The position numbers and the translations under genes were made by a program. Positions 6,820 to 13,363 of a DNA stretch of 15,167 nucleotides are shown piece by piece; position 1 is the first letter of the stretch, and every line of letters starts with the position of its first letter. The notes beneath the pieces were generated by a model. That model saw nothing but the letters and a program-made list of their open reading frames with translations. It did no database searches and had not been told where the DNA came from. This stretch comes from Actinocrinis sp046724665 (lineage in GTDB: Bacteria > Actinomycetota > Actinomycetes > Streptomycetales > Catenulisporaceae), in contig JBKOWZ010000153.1 of the NCBI GenBank assembly GCA_046724665.1, positions 1 to 15,167 on the forward strand, in the 5' to 3' direction.

Positions 6820-7710
6820 TCACGAGATGTCTTCGAAGGTGCTCGCGCGCTCGACCGGGGCGGGGCTCAGATCCAGCGGGGAGGCCTCGTCCGGGGAGAG
6901 CTGGTGGACCGGGTCGGCGGCCCGGCGCGCGGCCCGGCGCCTGTCGTTGATCAGCGCGACGCCGATCGCGGCGAAGTACAGGATGCAGATCGGGATCGCC
7001 AGCACGCTCATGCCGATCGGGTCGCCGGTGGGCACCGCGATGGCCGCGAAGACGAAGATCACCAGCACCACGACCCGCCAGTGCTTGCGCATCCGGTCGG
7101 CGCTGAGGATGCCGATGAAGTTGAACAGCACCAGGATCAGCGGCAGCACGAACGAGGCGCCGAAGACCACCATCATCCGCAGGAAGAAGACCAGGGTCTG
7201 GTCGAGCGGCAGCTGCGAGGCCACGCCCGCCGGGACGAAGCCCATCAGCACGCGCAGGATGGTCGGGAAGAACACGTAGCACAGCGCGGCGCCCGCGGCG
7301 AACAGCGGTATCGCCGCCGCGACGAACGTCAGGCTGTACTTCTTCTCCTTCTTGTACAGCCCGGGGGCCAGGAACGCCCACAGCTGATACAGCCACACCG
7401 GCGCGGCCAGCACCAGGCCGGAGAACATGGCGATCTTGAAGGCGAGGGTGATGCCCGCGCTCGGCCCGATCAGCACCAGCACGCCGTTGCCGCAGTCCGG
7501 CGAGGGCCGTCCGACGCCGTGGATGGACTTGATGTTGCAGATCGGGTTTTCCAGGACGTGCACGATGTCGCGGTAGAAGACGAAGCCGACGATCCCGGCC
7601 ACCAGCATCGCGAGCGCCGACTTGATCAGCCGCGTACGCAGCTCACGGATGTGCTCCATGAGCGGCATCCGCGCCGCGTCGTCGGCGGAGCGTCCGGCCT
7701 TGACAGCCAC
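6820..7710 (-). CDS. tatC: Sec-independent protein translocase subunit TatC
   Basis: A 296-residue polytopic membrane protein, the receptor core of the twin-arginine translocase that exports folded proteins. The N-terminal signature MPLMEHIRELRTRL (about 15-28) includes the conserved Glu-Leu-Arg, and the family block APVWLYQLWAFLAPGLYKKE (about 103-122) ends in the conserved acidic residue after the second helix. Six hydrophobic helices are visible. The first external loop carries two cysteines (Cys58 and Cys73). The open frame extends further upstream, but that part has shadow-like composition. GTG at 7710 leaves the usual short cytoplasmic tail of about 15 residues before MPLMEH; its Shine-Dalgarno is poor, and ATG at 7668 is an alternative. 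tatA lies 44 bases upstream, the normal actinobacterial pairing. Confidence 0.93.
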   Translation of the reverse strand: MAVKAGRSADDAARMPLMEHIRELRTRLIKSALAMLVAGIVGFVFYRDIVHVLENPICNIKSIHGVGRPSPDCGNGVLVLIGPSAGITLAFKIAMFSGLVLAAPVWLYQLWAFLAPGLYKKEKKYSLTFVAAAIPLFAAGAALCYVFFPTILRVLMGFVPAGVASQLPLDQTLVFFLRMMVVFGASFVLPLILVLFNFIGILSADRMRKHWRVVVLVIFVFAAIAVPTGDPIGMSVLAIPICILYFAAIGVALINDRRRAARRAADPVHQLSPDEASPLDLSPAPVERASTFEDIS

Positions 7711-7754
7711 TTCTCGTCTACCCGTCCCGTCGTCGTGTGCCTGTTGCCCCTGCG

Positions 7755-7976
7755 TCAGCCCCGCTCGCTCGGCGTGTGTTCGACCACGTCCTGCGGGTCC
7801 GCCACGATCGTGCGCTTGGGCGGCAGCGGGACGTCGTCGCGCAGCGCCTGGGCCTCCGCCTTGAGGATACGGCGCGACTTGCCCAGGTTCCGCATCGCGT
7901 CGGGCAGCCGCTTCCACCCGAAGATGACGAGTCCGAGGGCGATGATCAGGAACAGTCCCTCAGCACGGAGCAACAT
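7755..7976 (-). CDS. tatA: Twin-arginine translocase pore subunit TatA
   Basis: A 73-residue protein with a single N-terminal transmembrane helix (about 7-18), the FG hinge (19-20), then an amphipathic helix KRLPDAMRNLGKSRRILKAE and a charged, likely disordered tail. This is the TatA layout; TatA oligomers line or weaken the membrane during export of folded substrates. Trp21 after the FG hinge is less usual than a small residue there. The ATG at 7976 follows an AAAGGG sequence with a 9-base spacer. tatC follows 44 bases downstream. A TatB gene is not in this window, and in many actinobacteria it is encoded elsewhere. Confidence 0.92.
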   Translation of the reverse strand: MLLRAEGLFLIIALGLVIFGWKRLPDAMRNLGKSRRILKAEAQALRDDVPLPPKRTIVADPQDVVEHTPSERG

Positions 7977-8035
7977 CGTGACGCGCCCTTTCGACGGCTG
8001 GTCAGCGGGCGCGGCAGAGCGGACCCACCACGCCG

Positions 8036-8069
8036 CCTTAAGGTTTCAGCCGATTGTGGATGTTGTCAA
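8036..8069 (-). promoter_or_regulatory. Possible promoter upstream of tatA
   Basis: A perfect TTGACA (8069-8064, minus strand) overlaps the stop codon of the upstream membrane-protein gene, 88 bases before the tatA start. The region after it is AT-richer than its surroundings, but no clean TANNNT box stands at 16-19 bases; AAACCT at 17 bases is poor. It may allow tatAC to be transcribed separately from pafBC. Confidence 0.3.
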
Positions 8070-8296
8070 CGGTCGGCCGGCGCGGAGCCGGGCCGCGCGC
8101 CGTTGCCGGCCGCCTGCACACCGGACATCCCGGCCTGCATCGGGGCGGCGGCGTCGCCCAGCACCCTGCTCGCCTTGCCGACCTCCTTCGACAGATCCTT
8201 CACGGCGCGGAACACGCCCCACGCGAAGTAGCCGATCGCGGCGAGCGACACGGCCGCGAGGCTCACCCCGACAATCACCCAAAGCATCACGGCCAC
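8066..8296 (-). CDS. Small single-pass membrane protein of unknown function
   Basis: A 76-residue protein with one N-terminal hydrophobic helix (about residues 3-30, ending GYFAWGVFRAV). A charged amphipathic stretch follows (KDLSKEVGKASRVLGDAA), then an Ala/Gly/Pro-rich tail. The layout (short N-terminus, one helix, amphipathic helix) loosely resembles TatA-like or DivIC-like small proteins, but it lacks the TatA FG-KxLP signature, so I give no function. It starts 4 bases after the zinc-ribbon gene stop. GTG at 8296, GTG at 8290 (AGGG 8 bases upstream) and ATG at 8287 are all possible starts. Its place between pafC and tatA suggests membership of the same transcript. Confidence 0.7.
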   Translation of the reverse strand: MAVMLWVIVGVSLAAVSLAAIGYFAWGVFRAVKDLSKEVGKASRVLGDAAAPMQAGMSGVQAAGNGARPGSAPADR

Positions 8297-8300
8297 GACC

Positions 8301-8576
8301 CTACCCGCCGTCCTGCGCGTCCTGGCGCGCTGTGTTCTCGGGGTTCGCGGCGCTTTCGGACACGTGCACGGTCAACTCGGCTGCGCCGGCGTCACGTAGG
8401 ACCGCTTGCAGCGCCGCGTCGGCGGTGCGCCGGACCCGCGAGCCGCAGTCGGTGCACGTGAACGCGTACTCCCAGCGGTCGCCGCGCCCGAGCAGCCGCA
8501 CGGAGGAGAGCGCGACGAGGCGTGGACCGCACTGCCCGCAGCGCACCCTGACCGCCGCGGGCGCCGCGCCGCTCAC
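8301..8576 (-). CDS. Small zinc-ribbon-like protein of unknown function
   Basis: A 91-residue protein with two CxxC pairs, Cys13-Cys16 (CGQC) and Cys41-Cys44 (CTDC), spaced as in a zinc ribbon, so it probably binds one Zn ion. The C-terminal half is acidic and Ala-rich, likely flexible. The GTG start at 8576 overlaps the pafC stop as GTGA, so translation is probably coupled to pafC. Being fused to the end of the pafBC message suggests a linked role, but no function can be named. The four-cysteine pattern and the tight overlap make a real gene likely. Confidence 0.75.
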   Translation of the reverse strand: MSGAAPAAVRVRCGQCGPRLVALSSVRLLGRGDRWEYAFTCTDCGSRVRRTADAALQAVLRDAGAAELTVHVSESAANPENTARQDAQDGG

Positions 8577-9559
8577 GCCGCGGCGTCCGCTCCGTACGCC
8601 GCGAGCGCCGCCACGGCCGTGTCACGCACCTGGTCGGCGAACTGCTGCGGGGCGAGCACCCGCGCCGCGCCGCCGAGACGCAGCACCAGCCTCCTGATCC
8701 GGTCCGGATCGGCGGCGCGCAACGTCACCAGCAGCCTCCCGTCGCCGTCCCCGACCTCCCGCACGCTTTCGCAGGGGTAGTACTCGGGCACCCAATGCGC
8801 TTCCGGCGCCAGTTCGAGCGCGACCAGCGGATCGTCGTCGTCCACGCGCAGCGCCGAGGCGGGCGCCTGCTCGGTCAGGTCGAGGCCCTTGGCGTCGGCC
8901 GGCGGCTCGGCCGGCAGGTCCAGCACCTCGATCCCGACCACCCGGTCGAGCCGGAAATGCCGCACGCCCTTCGACAGCCGGCACCAGCCCTCCAGATAGG
9001 CGCGCCCGGCCAGCAGCGCGACCCGCATCGGGTCCACGTCCCGCTCGGTGACCTCGTCGCGCGAGGGCACGTAGTAGCGCAGGTGCACCAGCCGCTTCTC
9101 GGCCAGCGCCCGCTGCGCCGCCTCGAACACGACGTCGCGCGCCTCGAACGCCACCGACAGTCGCTCGGCTACCCGGGCCGCCTCGCCGGTGGCGCTCTCC
9201 AGCTTGGCCACCGCGCGGTCCAGGGCGTCGCGGTCCGCGATGCCCGGCACCTGCGCCAGCGCCCGCAGCGCCACCAGCAGCGCCACCGCCTCGCGGGTGG
9301 ACAGCCGCAGCGGCCGCACGATCGGCTCCGCGGCGTTCTCCAGGTGGATCGCGCCGCCCTCCTCGACGTGCGCCTCCATCAGGTCGTCCGCGAAGCCGCC
9401 TGGCAGCCCGCAGAACCACAGCACGTTGAGATCCTTGGCGACCTGCTTCGCGGTGACGCCGAACTCCTCGGCGACCTCGTCCACCGTGGCGCCGGGGTGG
9501 CTGCGCAGGTACGGCACCAGGTTCAGCAGCCGCTCGACCTGCGACGCCGCGGTGCTCAC
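8573..9559 (-). CDS. pafC: WYL-domain transcriptional regulator PafC
   Basis: A 328-residue regulator that acts with PafB. In mycobacteria the PafBC complex activates the LexA-independent DNA-damage response at RecA-NDp promoters; despite the name it is not required for pupylation. Visible parts: an N-terminal winged helix-turn-helix (about 5-50, VERLLNLVPYLRSHPGATVD), a WYL-type domain around residues 145-215 with AYLEGWCRL and FRLDRVVGIEVL, and the C-terminal WCX region. The WYL core reads AYL here, a variant seen in this subfamily. The GTG start at 9559 overlaps the pafB stop as GTGA, so pafB and pafC are translationally coupled, which suits a 1:1 complex. Confidence 0.9.
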   Translation of the reverse strand: MSTAASQVERLLNLVPYLRSHPGATVDEVAEEFGVTAKQVAKDLNVLWFCGLPGGFADDLMEAHVEEGGAIHLENAAEPIVRPLRLSTREAVALLVALRALAQVPGIADRDALDRAVAKLESATGEAARVAERLSVAFEARDVVFEAAQRALAEKRLVHLRYYVPSRDEVTERDVDPMRVALLAGRAYLEGWCRLSKGVRHFRLDRVVGIEVLDLPAEPPADAKGLDLTEQAPASALRVDDDDPLVALELAPEAHWVPEYYPCESVREVGDGDGRLLVTLRAADPDRIRRLVLRLGGAARVLAPQQFADQVRDTAVAALAAYGADAAA

Positions 9560-10620
9560 GAGGCGGCCTCCAGCTGCTTGTTGCCCTTGCGCTGTCCGCC
9601 GCCGTGCGCGACCGCGGGCGCGGGGGCCTCGACCGTCGGCGCCTCGCGGAGCGCCGATCCCGCGCCGGGCAGCGCGACGGCGCGCAGCTTGGCGATCACG
9701 CTGGAACGCAGCGACGACGGCTCGAGCACGACGACGTCGGGCCCGTATTCGGCCAGCCATCCGGCCGTGTCCGCGTAAGCGGTGATCACGATGGTGTCCC
9801 AGCCGTCGTCGCCCTCGACGATCGAGGTCGCGCCGCGGCGCAGCGGGAAGCAGGTGCCCTCGCGTACTCGCAGCCTCGCCGGGCCTATGTCGCCGCTGCT
9901 GCTCATCGCGAAGGCGTCCACCTGCGCGCGCACGTCGAGCCGGTCGGGCACCTTGTGCTCCGGCGGCCGGCCGGTCAGCAGCACCGGGCCGTTGATCCGG
10001 TCGAGCCGGAAGACCCGCGCGGCGTCGCGGACGAGGTCGAACCCGGCCAGGTACCAGCGGCCGCGCCAGGAGTCGATGGTCCACGGCTCGACCTCGCGCA
10101 CCCGCACCTCCCCGTCCGAGCGGCGGTAGGAGAAGCGCACCACCTGCCGGTCGTAGACCGCCTCGAGCAGCGGCTCGAAGGCCGGGGCCTCGACCCGCAC
10201 CCGCGGCTCGATCCCGGAGGGCGCCGCCTCCCCGATGTCCAGGCCCGCCGCCTTGAGCTTGAGCAGCGCGGAGGACGCCGCCTGGGCGAGGGTCGCCTGC
10301 TGCCAGAACCGGGCCGCGACCCCGATCGCCGCCGCCTCGTCCGGCTCGAGCCGCAGTTCCGGCAGCGCGTACTCCCCCGGCGCGATCCGGTAGCCGACCT
10401 CGTCCTCGAACAGCGCGCTGACCGTGCCCACCTCGAGCGGGATGCCGAGCTCGCGCAGCTCCTCCTTGTCCCGCTCGAACATTCGCTCGAAAGCCTCATC
10501 GGTCGGGCAGTTGCGGTACGGCTCAAGGGTGGCGCGCAACCGCTCCTTCGTCACGAAGGTCCGCGACGCGAGCAGGCAGATCACCAGGTTGACCAGCCGC
10601 TCGGTCTTGCTCGCTGGCAT
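9556..10620 (-). CDS. pafB: WYL-domain transcriptional regulator PafB
   Basis: A 354-residue protein, the partner of PafC. The N-terminal helix-turn-helix (about 5-80) begins SKTERLVNLVICLLASRTFV, a sequence typical of PafB. The WYL domain (about 145-215) contains WRGRWYLAGFDLVRDAARVF, with the WYL triplet at 189-191, and a WCX extension follows. The last 40 residues are Ala/Pro-rich and basic (QRKGNKQ). The ATG at 10620 is preceded by AGGAGGG with a 9-base spacer, a strong Shine-Dalgarno. It is the first gene of the minus-strand run that continues through pafC, the zinc-ribbon gene and possibly tatA-tatC. Unlike mycobacterial loci, pafBC here does not directly follow pafA; about 2.7 kb with plus-strand genes lies between. 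Confidence 0.9.
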   Translation of the reverse strand: MPASKTERLVNLVICLLASRTFVTKERLRATLEPYRNCPTDEAFERMFERDKEELRELGIPLEVGTVSALFEDEVGYRIAPGEYALPELRLEPDEAAAIGVAARFWQQATLAQAASSALLKLKAAGLDIGEAAPSGIEPRVRVEAPAFEPLLEAVYDRQVVRFSYRRSDGEVRVREVEPWTIDSWRGRWYLAGFDLVRDAARVFRLDRINGPVLLTGRPPEHKVPDRLDVRAQVDAFAMSSSGDIGPARLRVREGTCFPLRRGATSIVEGDDGWDTIVITAYADTAGWLAEYGPDVVVLEPSSLRSSVIAKLRAVALPGAGSALREAPTVEAPAPAVAHGGGQRKGNKQLEAAS

Positions 10621-10673
10621 ACGCCGACTCCCTCCTCGCCGCCGATGCGCCCCGTGCCATCGGTGCGCCTCCG

Positions 10674-10679
10674 ACGCTA
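10674..10679 (-). promoter_or_regulatory. Candidate -10 box for pafB
   Basis: TAGCGT on the minus strand fits TANNNT and would start transcription about 47 bases upstream of the pafB ATG, leaving room for its strong ribosome-binding site. The -35 position holds only TGCAGA (3 of 6). There is no TTGTC element at the PafBC spacing here. Confidence 0.3.
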
Positions 10680-10741
10680 CTGCCTCCGCGCGGGCTTCTG
10701 CACCAAAGGACGCACATTACCGAAGCAGGCCGGCCACCGAT

Positions 10742-10747
10742 TACGCT
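10742..10747 (+). promoter_or_regulatory. Putative -10 box of a leaderless DUF3866 gene
   Basis: TACGCT fits TANNNT and lies 7 bases before the GTG start at 10755. No Shine-Dalgarno is visible, which suggests that the message begins at the start codon. No -35 hexamer is recognisable. Confidence 0.4.
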
Positions 10748-10754
10748 GCCCACC

Positions 10755-11834
10755 GTGATCAGCTGGCGTGCGGGGCGGGTGACGGCGCTCGGCCGCGCCT
10801 GGCGGGGTGCCCGCGAACTGACCGCCGACGTGGACGGCATTGCCGTCAAGGCGCTGGCCTATCCGCTGCTGACCGGCGAGCCCGATATCGGCGACCGGGT
10901 GCTGCTCAACACGACCGCGCAGACGATGGGCCTGGGCACCGGCGGCTACGCGATGGTCGTCGCGCTGCCGGACCGGCTACCACAGGATCCGCCTCCAGGG
11001 CCTGGACGCCTGGTGAAGGCGCGTTACACGCCGCTGCAAGCGGTCGTGCTCGGGGTGGAGGAGCAGGGCTCGCCGTATCACGAGTTGCTGCGCGACGCCG
11101 ATTCCCTCGATGGGATGCCCGTCGTGACGGCCGATCTGCATTCTGCGCTGCCAGCCGTGTGCGCCGCGATCCTCGCCGACCGGCCTGGCACGCGCATCGC
11201 GTACGTGATGAGCGACGGCGGCACGCTGCCACTGTGGTTCTCACGCACCGTCGCCGGGTTGCGCGACGCGGACTGGCTGGTCGGGTCGGTCACCGTGGGG
11301 CAGGCGCTCGGCGGCGACCTGGAGGCGGTGACGATGCACAGCGGCCTGCTCGCGGCGCGCCTGGTCCTGCGTGCGGACGTCGCGGTGATCGCGCAGGGGC
11401 CGGGGAACCTCGGCACCGGCACGCGCTGGGGCTTCTCGGGCGTGGCCTGCGGCGAGGCGGTCAACGCGGCGGGCGTGCTCGGCGGTCTGCCGGTCGGTGT
11501 GCTGCGGGTTTCCGAGGCCGACGCACGCGAGCGGCACCGCGGTCTGAGCCACCACAGCGTGACCGCGTACGGCCGGGTCGCCCTCTGCCCCGCGCAGTTG
11601 GCCGTGCCGGATGAGGCCGGTCCGTTCTGGGATCGGGTACGTGGGCAGGCCACTGTTCTGACGCCGCGTCACACGCTGCGCGAGGTCGAGTGCGGCGGAT
11701 TGGACGCGGCGCTGGCCGCGAGCCCGGTCGGCCTGTCCACGATGGGCCGCGGGCTCCAGGCCGATCGGGCGAACTTTCTGGCCGCCGCGGCGGCCGGGCG
11801 CCTGGCCGCGGGCCTGCTTGCCGAGCCGATATGA
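10755..11834 (+). CDS. DUF3866 family protein
   Basis: A 359-residue protein recognised as DUF3866 by its conserved opening (ISWRAGRVTALGRAWRGARE, then ALAYPLLTGEPDIGDRVLLN) and GLGTGGYAMVVA near residues 59-70. No signal peptide or membrane helix is seen, so it is probably cytoplasmic. Conserved-looking segments are VVTADLHSALP (about 123-133), the Gly-rich YVMSDGGTLPLWFSR (150-164), and QGPGNLGTGTRWGFSG (214-229), which could bind a phosphate-bearing ligand; that is inference from the Gly-rich loops only. The biochemical function of the family is not known to me. It is divergent from pafB and is followed by an FKBP gene 50 bases later, possibly on one transcript. GTG was chosen because the family motif begins right after it. 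Confidence 0.85.
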   Translation: MISWRAGRVTALGRAWRGARELTADVDGIAVKALAYPLLTGEPDIGDRVLLNTTAQTMGLGTGGYAMVVALPDRLPQDPPPGPGRLVKARYTPLQAVVLGVEEQGSPYHELLRDADSLDGMPVVTADLHSALPAVCAAILADRPGTRIAYVMSDGGTLPLWFSRTVAGLRDADWLVGSVTVGQALGGDLEAVTMHSGLLAARLVLRADVAVIAQGPGNLGTGTRWGFSGVACGEAVNAAGVLGGLPVGVLRVSEADARERHRGLSHHSVTAYGRVALCPAQLAVPDEAGPFWDRVRGQATVLTPRHTLREVECGGLDAALAASPVGLSTMGRGLQADRANFLAAAAAGRLAAGLLAEPI

Positions 11835-11844
11835 ACGATATGAA
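11827..11844 (+). repeat. Perfect 9-bp tandem repeat CGATATGAA x2
   Basis: Two exact copies stand end to end and span the DUF3866 stop codon, 41 bases upstream of the FKBP ATG. The sequence is much more AT-rich than its surroundings. It could be a duplication or a regulator site for the FKBP gene. Confidence 0.6.
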
Positions 11845-11884
11845 AGGGTAGGGCGCGAAAGGACGACCGAGAGGAAAAACCCAG

Positions 11885-12259
11885 ATGGCACTGCAAAAGC
11901 CGGAGATCGACTTCCCGGAGGGCCCGGCGCCCGCGGACCTGGAAATCAAGGACCTGTGGGAGGGCGATGGCGCGCAGGCCGCGCCCGGGCACAACGTGAC
12001 GGTGCACTACGTCGGCGTCTCGCACTCCACCGGCGAGGAGTTCGACGCCTCCTGGAACCGCAACGCCCCGTTCCAGTTCCCGCTCGGCAAGGGCCGGGTC
12101 ATCAAGGGCTGGGACCAGGGCGTGGCCGGGATGAAGGTCGGCGGGCGGCGGCAGCTGACCATCCCGGCGCACCTGGCCTACGGCGACCGTGGCGCCCCGC
12201 CGGTCATCAAGCCGGGCGAGACGCTCATCTTCGTCGTGGATCTGCTCGGCGTCAGCTGA
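11885..12259 (+). CDS. Cytosolic FKBP-type peptidyl-prolyl cis-trans isomerase
   Basis: A 124-residue single-domain FKBP, normal length for the bacterial FKBP12-like type, with no signal peptide. It catalyses cis-trans isomerisation of Xaa-Pro bonds in folding proteins. The active-site residues are in place: Tyr42 (VHYVG), Phe53-Asp54 (EEFDASW), Phe65, Val72-Ile73 and Trp76 (VIKGWDQGVAGM), Tyr99 (LAYG) and Phe116. The ATG at 11885 follows GAGG with a 10-base spacer. It lies downstream of DUF3866 and converges on the FKBP lipoprotein gene, with a strong hairpin between. FKBP genes beside the Pup-proteasome locus are common in actinobacteria, but a functional link is not established. Confidence 0.93.
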   Translation: MALQKPEIDFPEGPAPADLEIKDLWEGDGAQAAPGHNVTVHYVGVSHSTGEEFDASWNRNAPFQFPLGKGRVIKGWDQGVAGMKVGGRRQLTIPAHLAYGDRGAPPVIKPGETLIFVVDLLGVS

Positions 12260-12280
12260 CACCGGCGTCCGGGGACGCGT

Positions 12281-12314
12281 CCTCGCGCGGCCGGTTCCGG
12301 TCGGCCGCGCGAGG
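12281..12314. terminator. Bidirectional hairpin terminator between convergent FKBP genes
   Basis: A perfect 13-bp stem, CCTCGCGCGGCCG (12281-12293) and CGGCCGCGCGAGG (12302-12314), closes an 8-base loop. It fills most of the 61-base gap between two convergent stops. No U-tract follows, as is usual for actinobacterial terminators. The symmetry lets it serve both genes. Confidence 0.8.
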
Positions 12315-12320
12315 GGGACG

Positions 12321-13337
12321 TCAGAGCGCGTCTACGATGTCCACGACGAACACGAGGGTGTCGTCCTTGCCGATTCCGGCGCTGGACTGCCCGCCGCTCG
12401 GTCCGTAGCCGAGGGCCGGCGGGATGACCAGCAGCACGCGGTCGCCGACGTGCTTGCCGACCAGGCCCTGATCCCAGCCCTTGATCACCTTGCCGGCCCC
12501 GATGACCGTGCTGAACGCCTGCTTGGTGAACGAGAAGTCGAAGTTCTTCCCGGTGTTCCAGTCCACGCCGGTGTACTGCATCACCAGCGTGCGGCCGCTC
12601 TCGACGACCTCGCCGGAGCCGTGGATCAGCACGTCGGCCACCAGCGCCGTCGGCGGCTTGGCGCCCGCCGGGATCGTCAACTTCGGGTTGCCGCTGCCCG
12701 GATCCCCGGCCACCGTCGGCAGTCCCGCGCCCGCCTGGGCGCTCTGCTTGCCGGTGATGTCGGCGGTGGCGGGGTACCCGGCCACCACGTCGAGTACGAA
12801 GATCAGATCATCGTTCGGTCCGACCCCGGCCTGGGCGTTGCCCTGGCTGCCGAAGGCCTGCGACGGCGGGGCGACGACCTCGATCCGGCTGCCGACCCGC
12901 GCGCCGACCAGCGCGGTGTTCCACGCGGGCAGCAGTCCAGTGGAGCCGAGCGCGACCACCTGCGGCTGGTTCGGCGTCTTGCCGCCGTCGGTCGAGTAGG
13001 TGTCGCCGAGCTGCTTGGCGCCGGTCCAGTTCATCACCGTGTAGTTGACCGCCGCCAGCTCGCCGCTGGTCAGCGCGGCGCCGCTGCCCTGCACCAGCAC
13101 CTTCTTCTCCAGCGAGGTCGGCGCGGCGGCGCCGGAGGGCAGCGTGATGGTGGCTTTCTGCCCGACCGCGCCGGTCACCTGCGGCAGTGCGCCGCCCGCG
13201 CTCTGGCCGGAGCCGGAGGACGAACTGCACCCCGCAACCGCCAGCGCCAATCCGAGCGGGATCGCCGCCACCGCGGCGACCCTCGTCGTCCTCGATCCGG
13301 CCCGCCGGCTGATCATCAGTCCATCTCTCAGCAGCAC
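12321..13337 (-). CDS. Lipoprotein with two FKBP-type PPIase domains
   Basis: A 338-residue exported protein. The signal sequence ends in the lipobox AVAGC (Cys37), followed by a Ser/Gly linker, so it is probably lipid-anchored outside the membrane. Two FKBP-like domains follow (about 75-190 and 215-338). The second is canonical: MQYTGVDW, NFDFSF, VIKGWDQGLVG and LGYG keep the active-site aromatic residues. The first is degenerate: VIKGW reads LLPAW, the YG tyrosine is Phe (AFGSQG), and the Phe-Asp pair is lost, so it may bind rather than isomerise. The start is GTG at 13337 (TAGGGT 6 bases and AGGG 7 bases upstream) or ATG at 13316 (GAGAG with an 8-base spacer). It lies 26 bases after pafA and is probably co-transcribed with it. 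It likely helps fold exported proteins. Confidence 0.9.
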   Translation of the reverse strand: MLLRDGLMISRRAGSRTTRVAAVAAIPLGLALAVAGCSSSSGSGQSAGGALPQVTGAVGQKATITLPSGAAAPTSLEKKVLVQGSGAALTSGELAAVNYTVMNWTGAKQLGDTYSTDGGKTPNQPQVVALGSTGLLPAWNTALVGARVGSRIEVVAPPSQAFGSQGNAQAGVGPNDDLIFVLDVVAGYPATADITGKQSAQAGAGLPTVAGDPGSGNPKLTIPAGAKPPTALVADVLIHGSGEVVESGRTLVMQYTGVDWNTGKNFDFSFTKQAFSTVIGAGKVIKGWDQGLVGKHVGDRVLLVIPPALGYGPSGGQSSAGIGKDDTLVFVVDIVDAL

Positions 13338-13363
13338 GGGCCAACCCTACAGGCCGCGCGCCG

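Noticed and set aside
7711..7917. Long N-terminal extension of TatC
   Set aside because: The extra 69 residues overlap tatA, have shadow composition and are not part of the TatC family.
6331..8697. 788-codon open frame on the plus strand across the lipid kinase, tatC, tatA and small genes
   Set aside because: Its translation is Arg/Pro/Ser low-complexity sequence and it crosses several well-supported genes on the other strand.
9560..10084. Upstream extension of the pafC frame to 10084
   Set aside because: The added part is a shadow of pafB; the GTGA overlap at 9556-9559 marks the real start.
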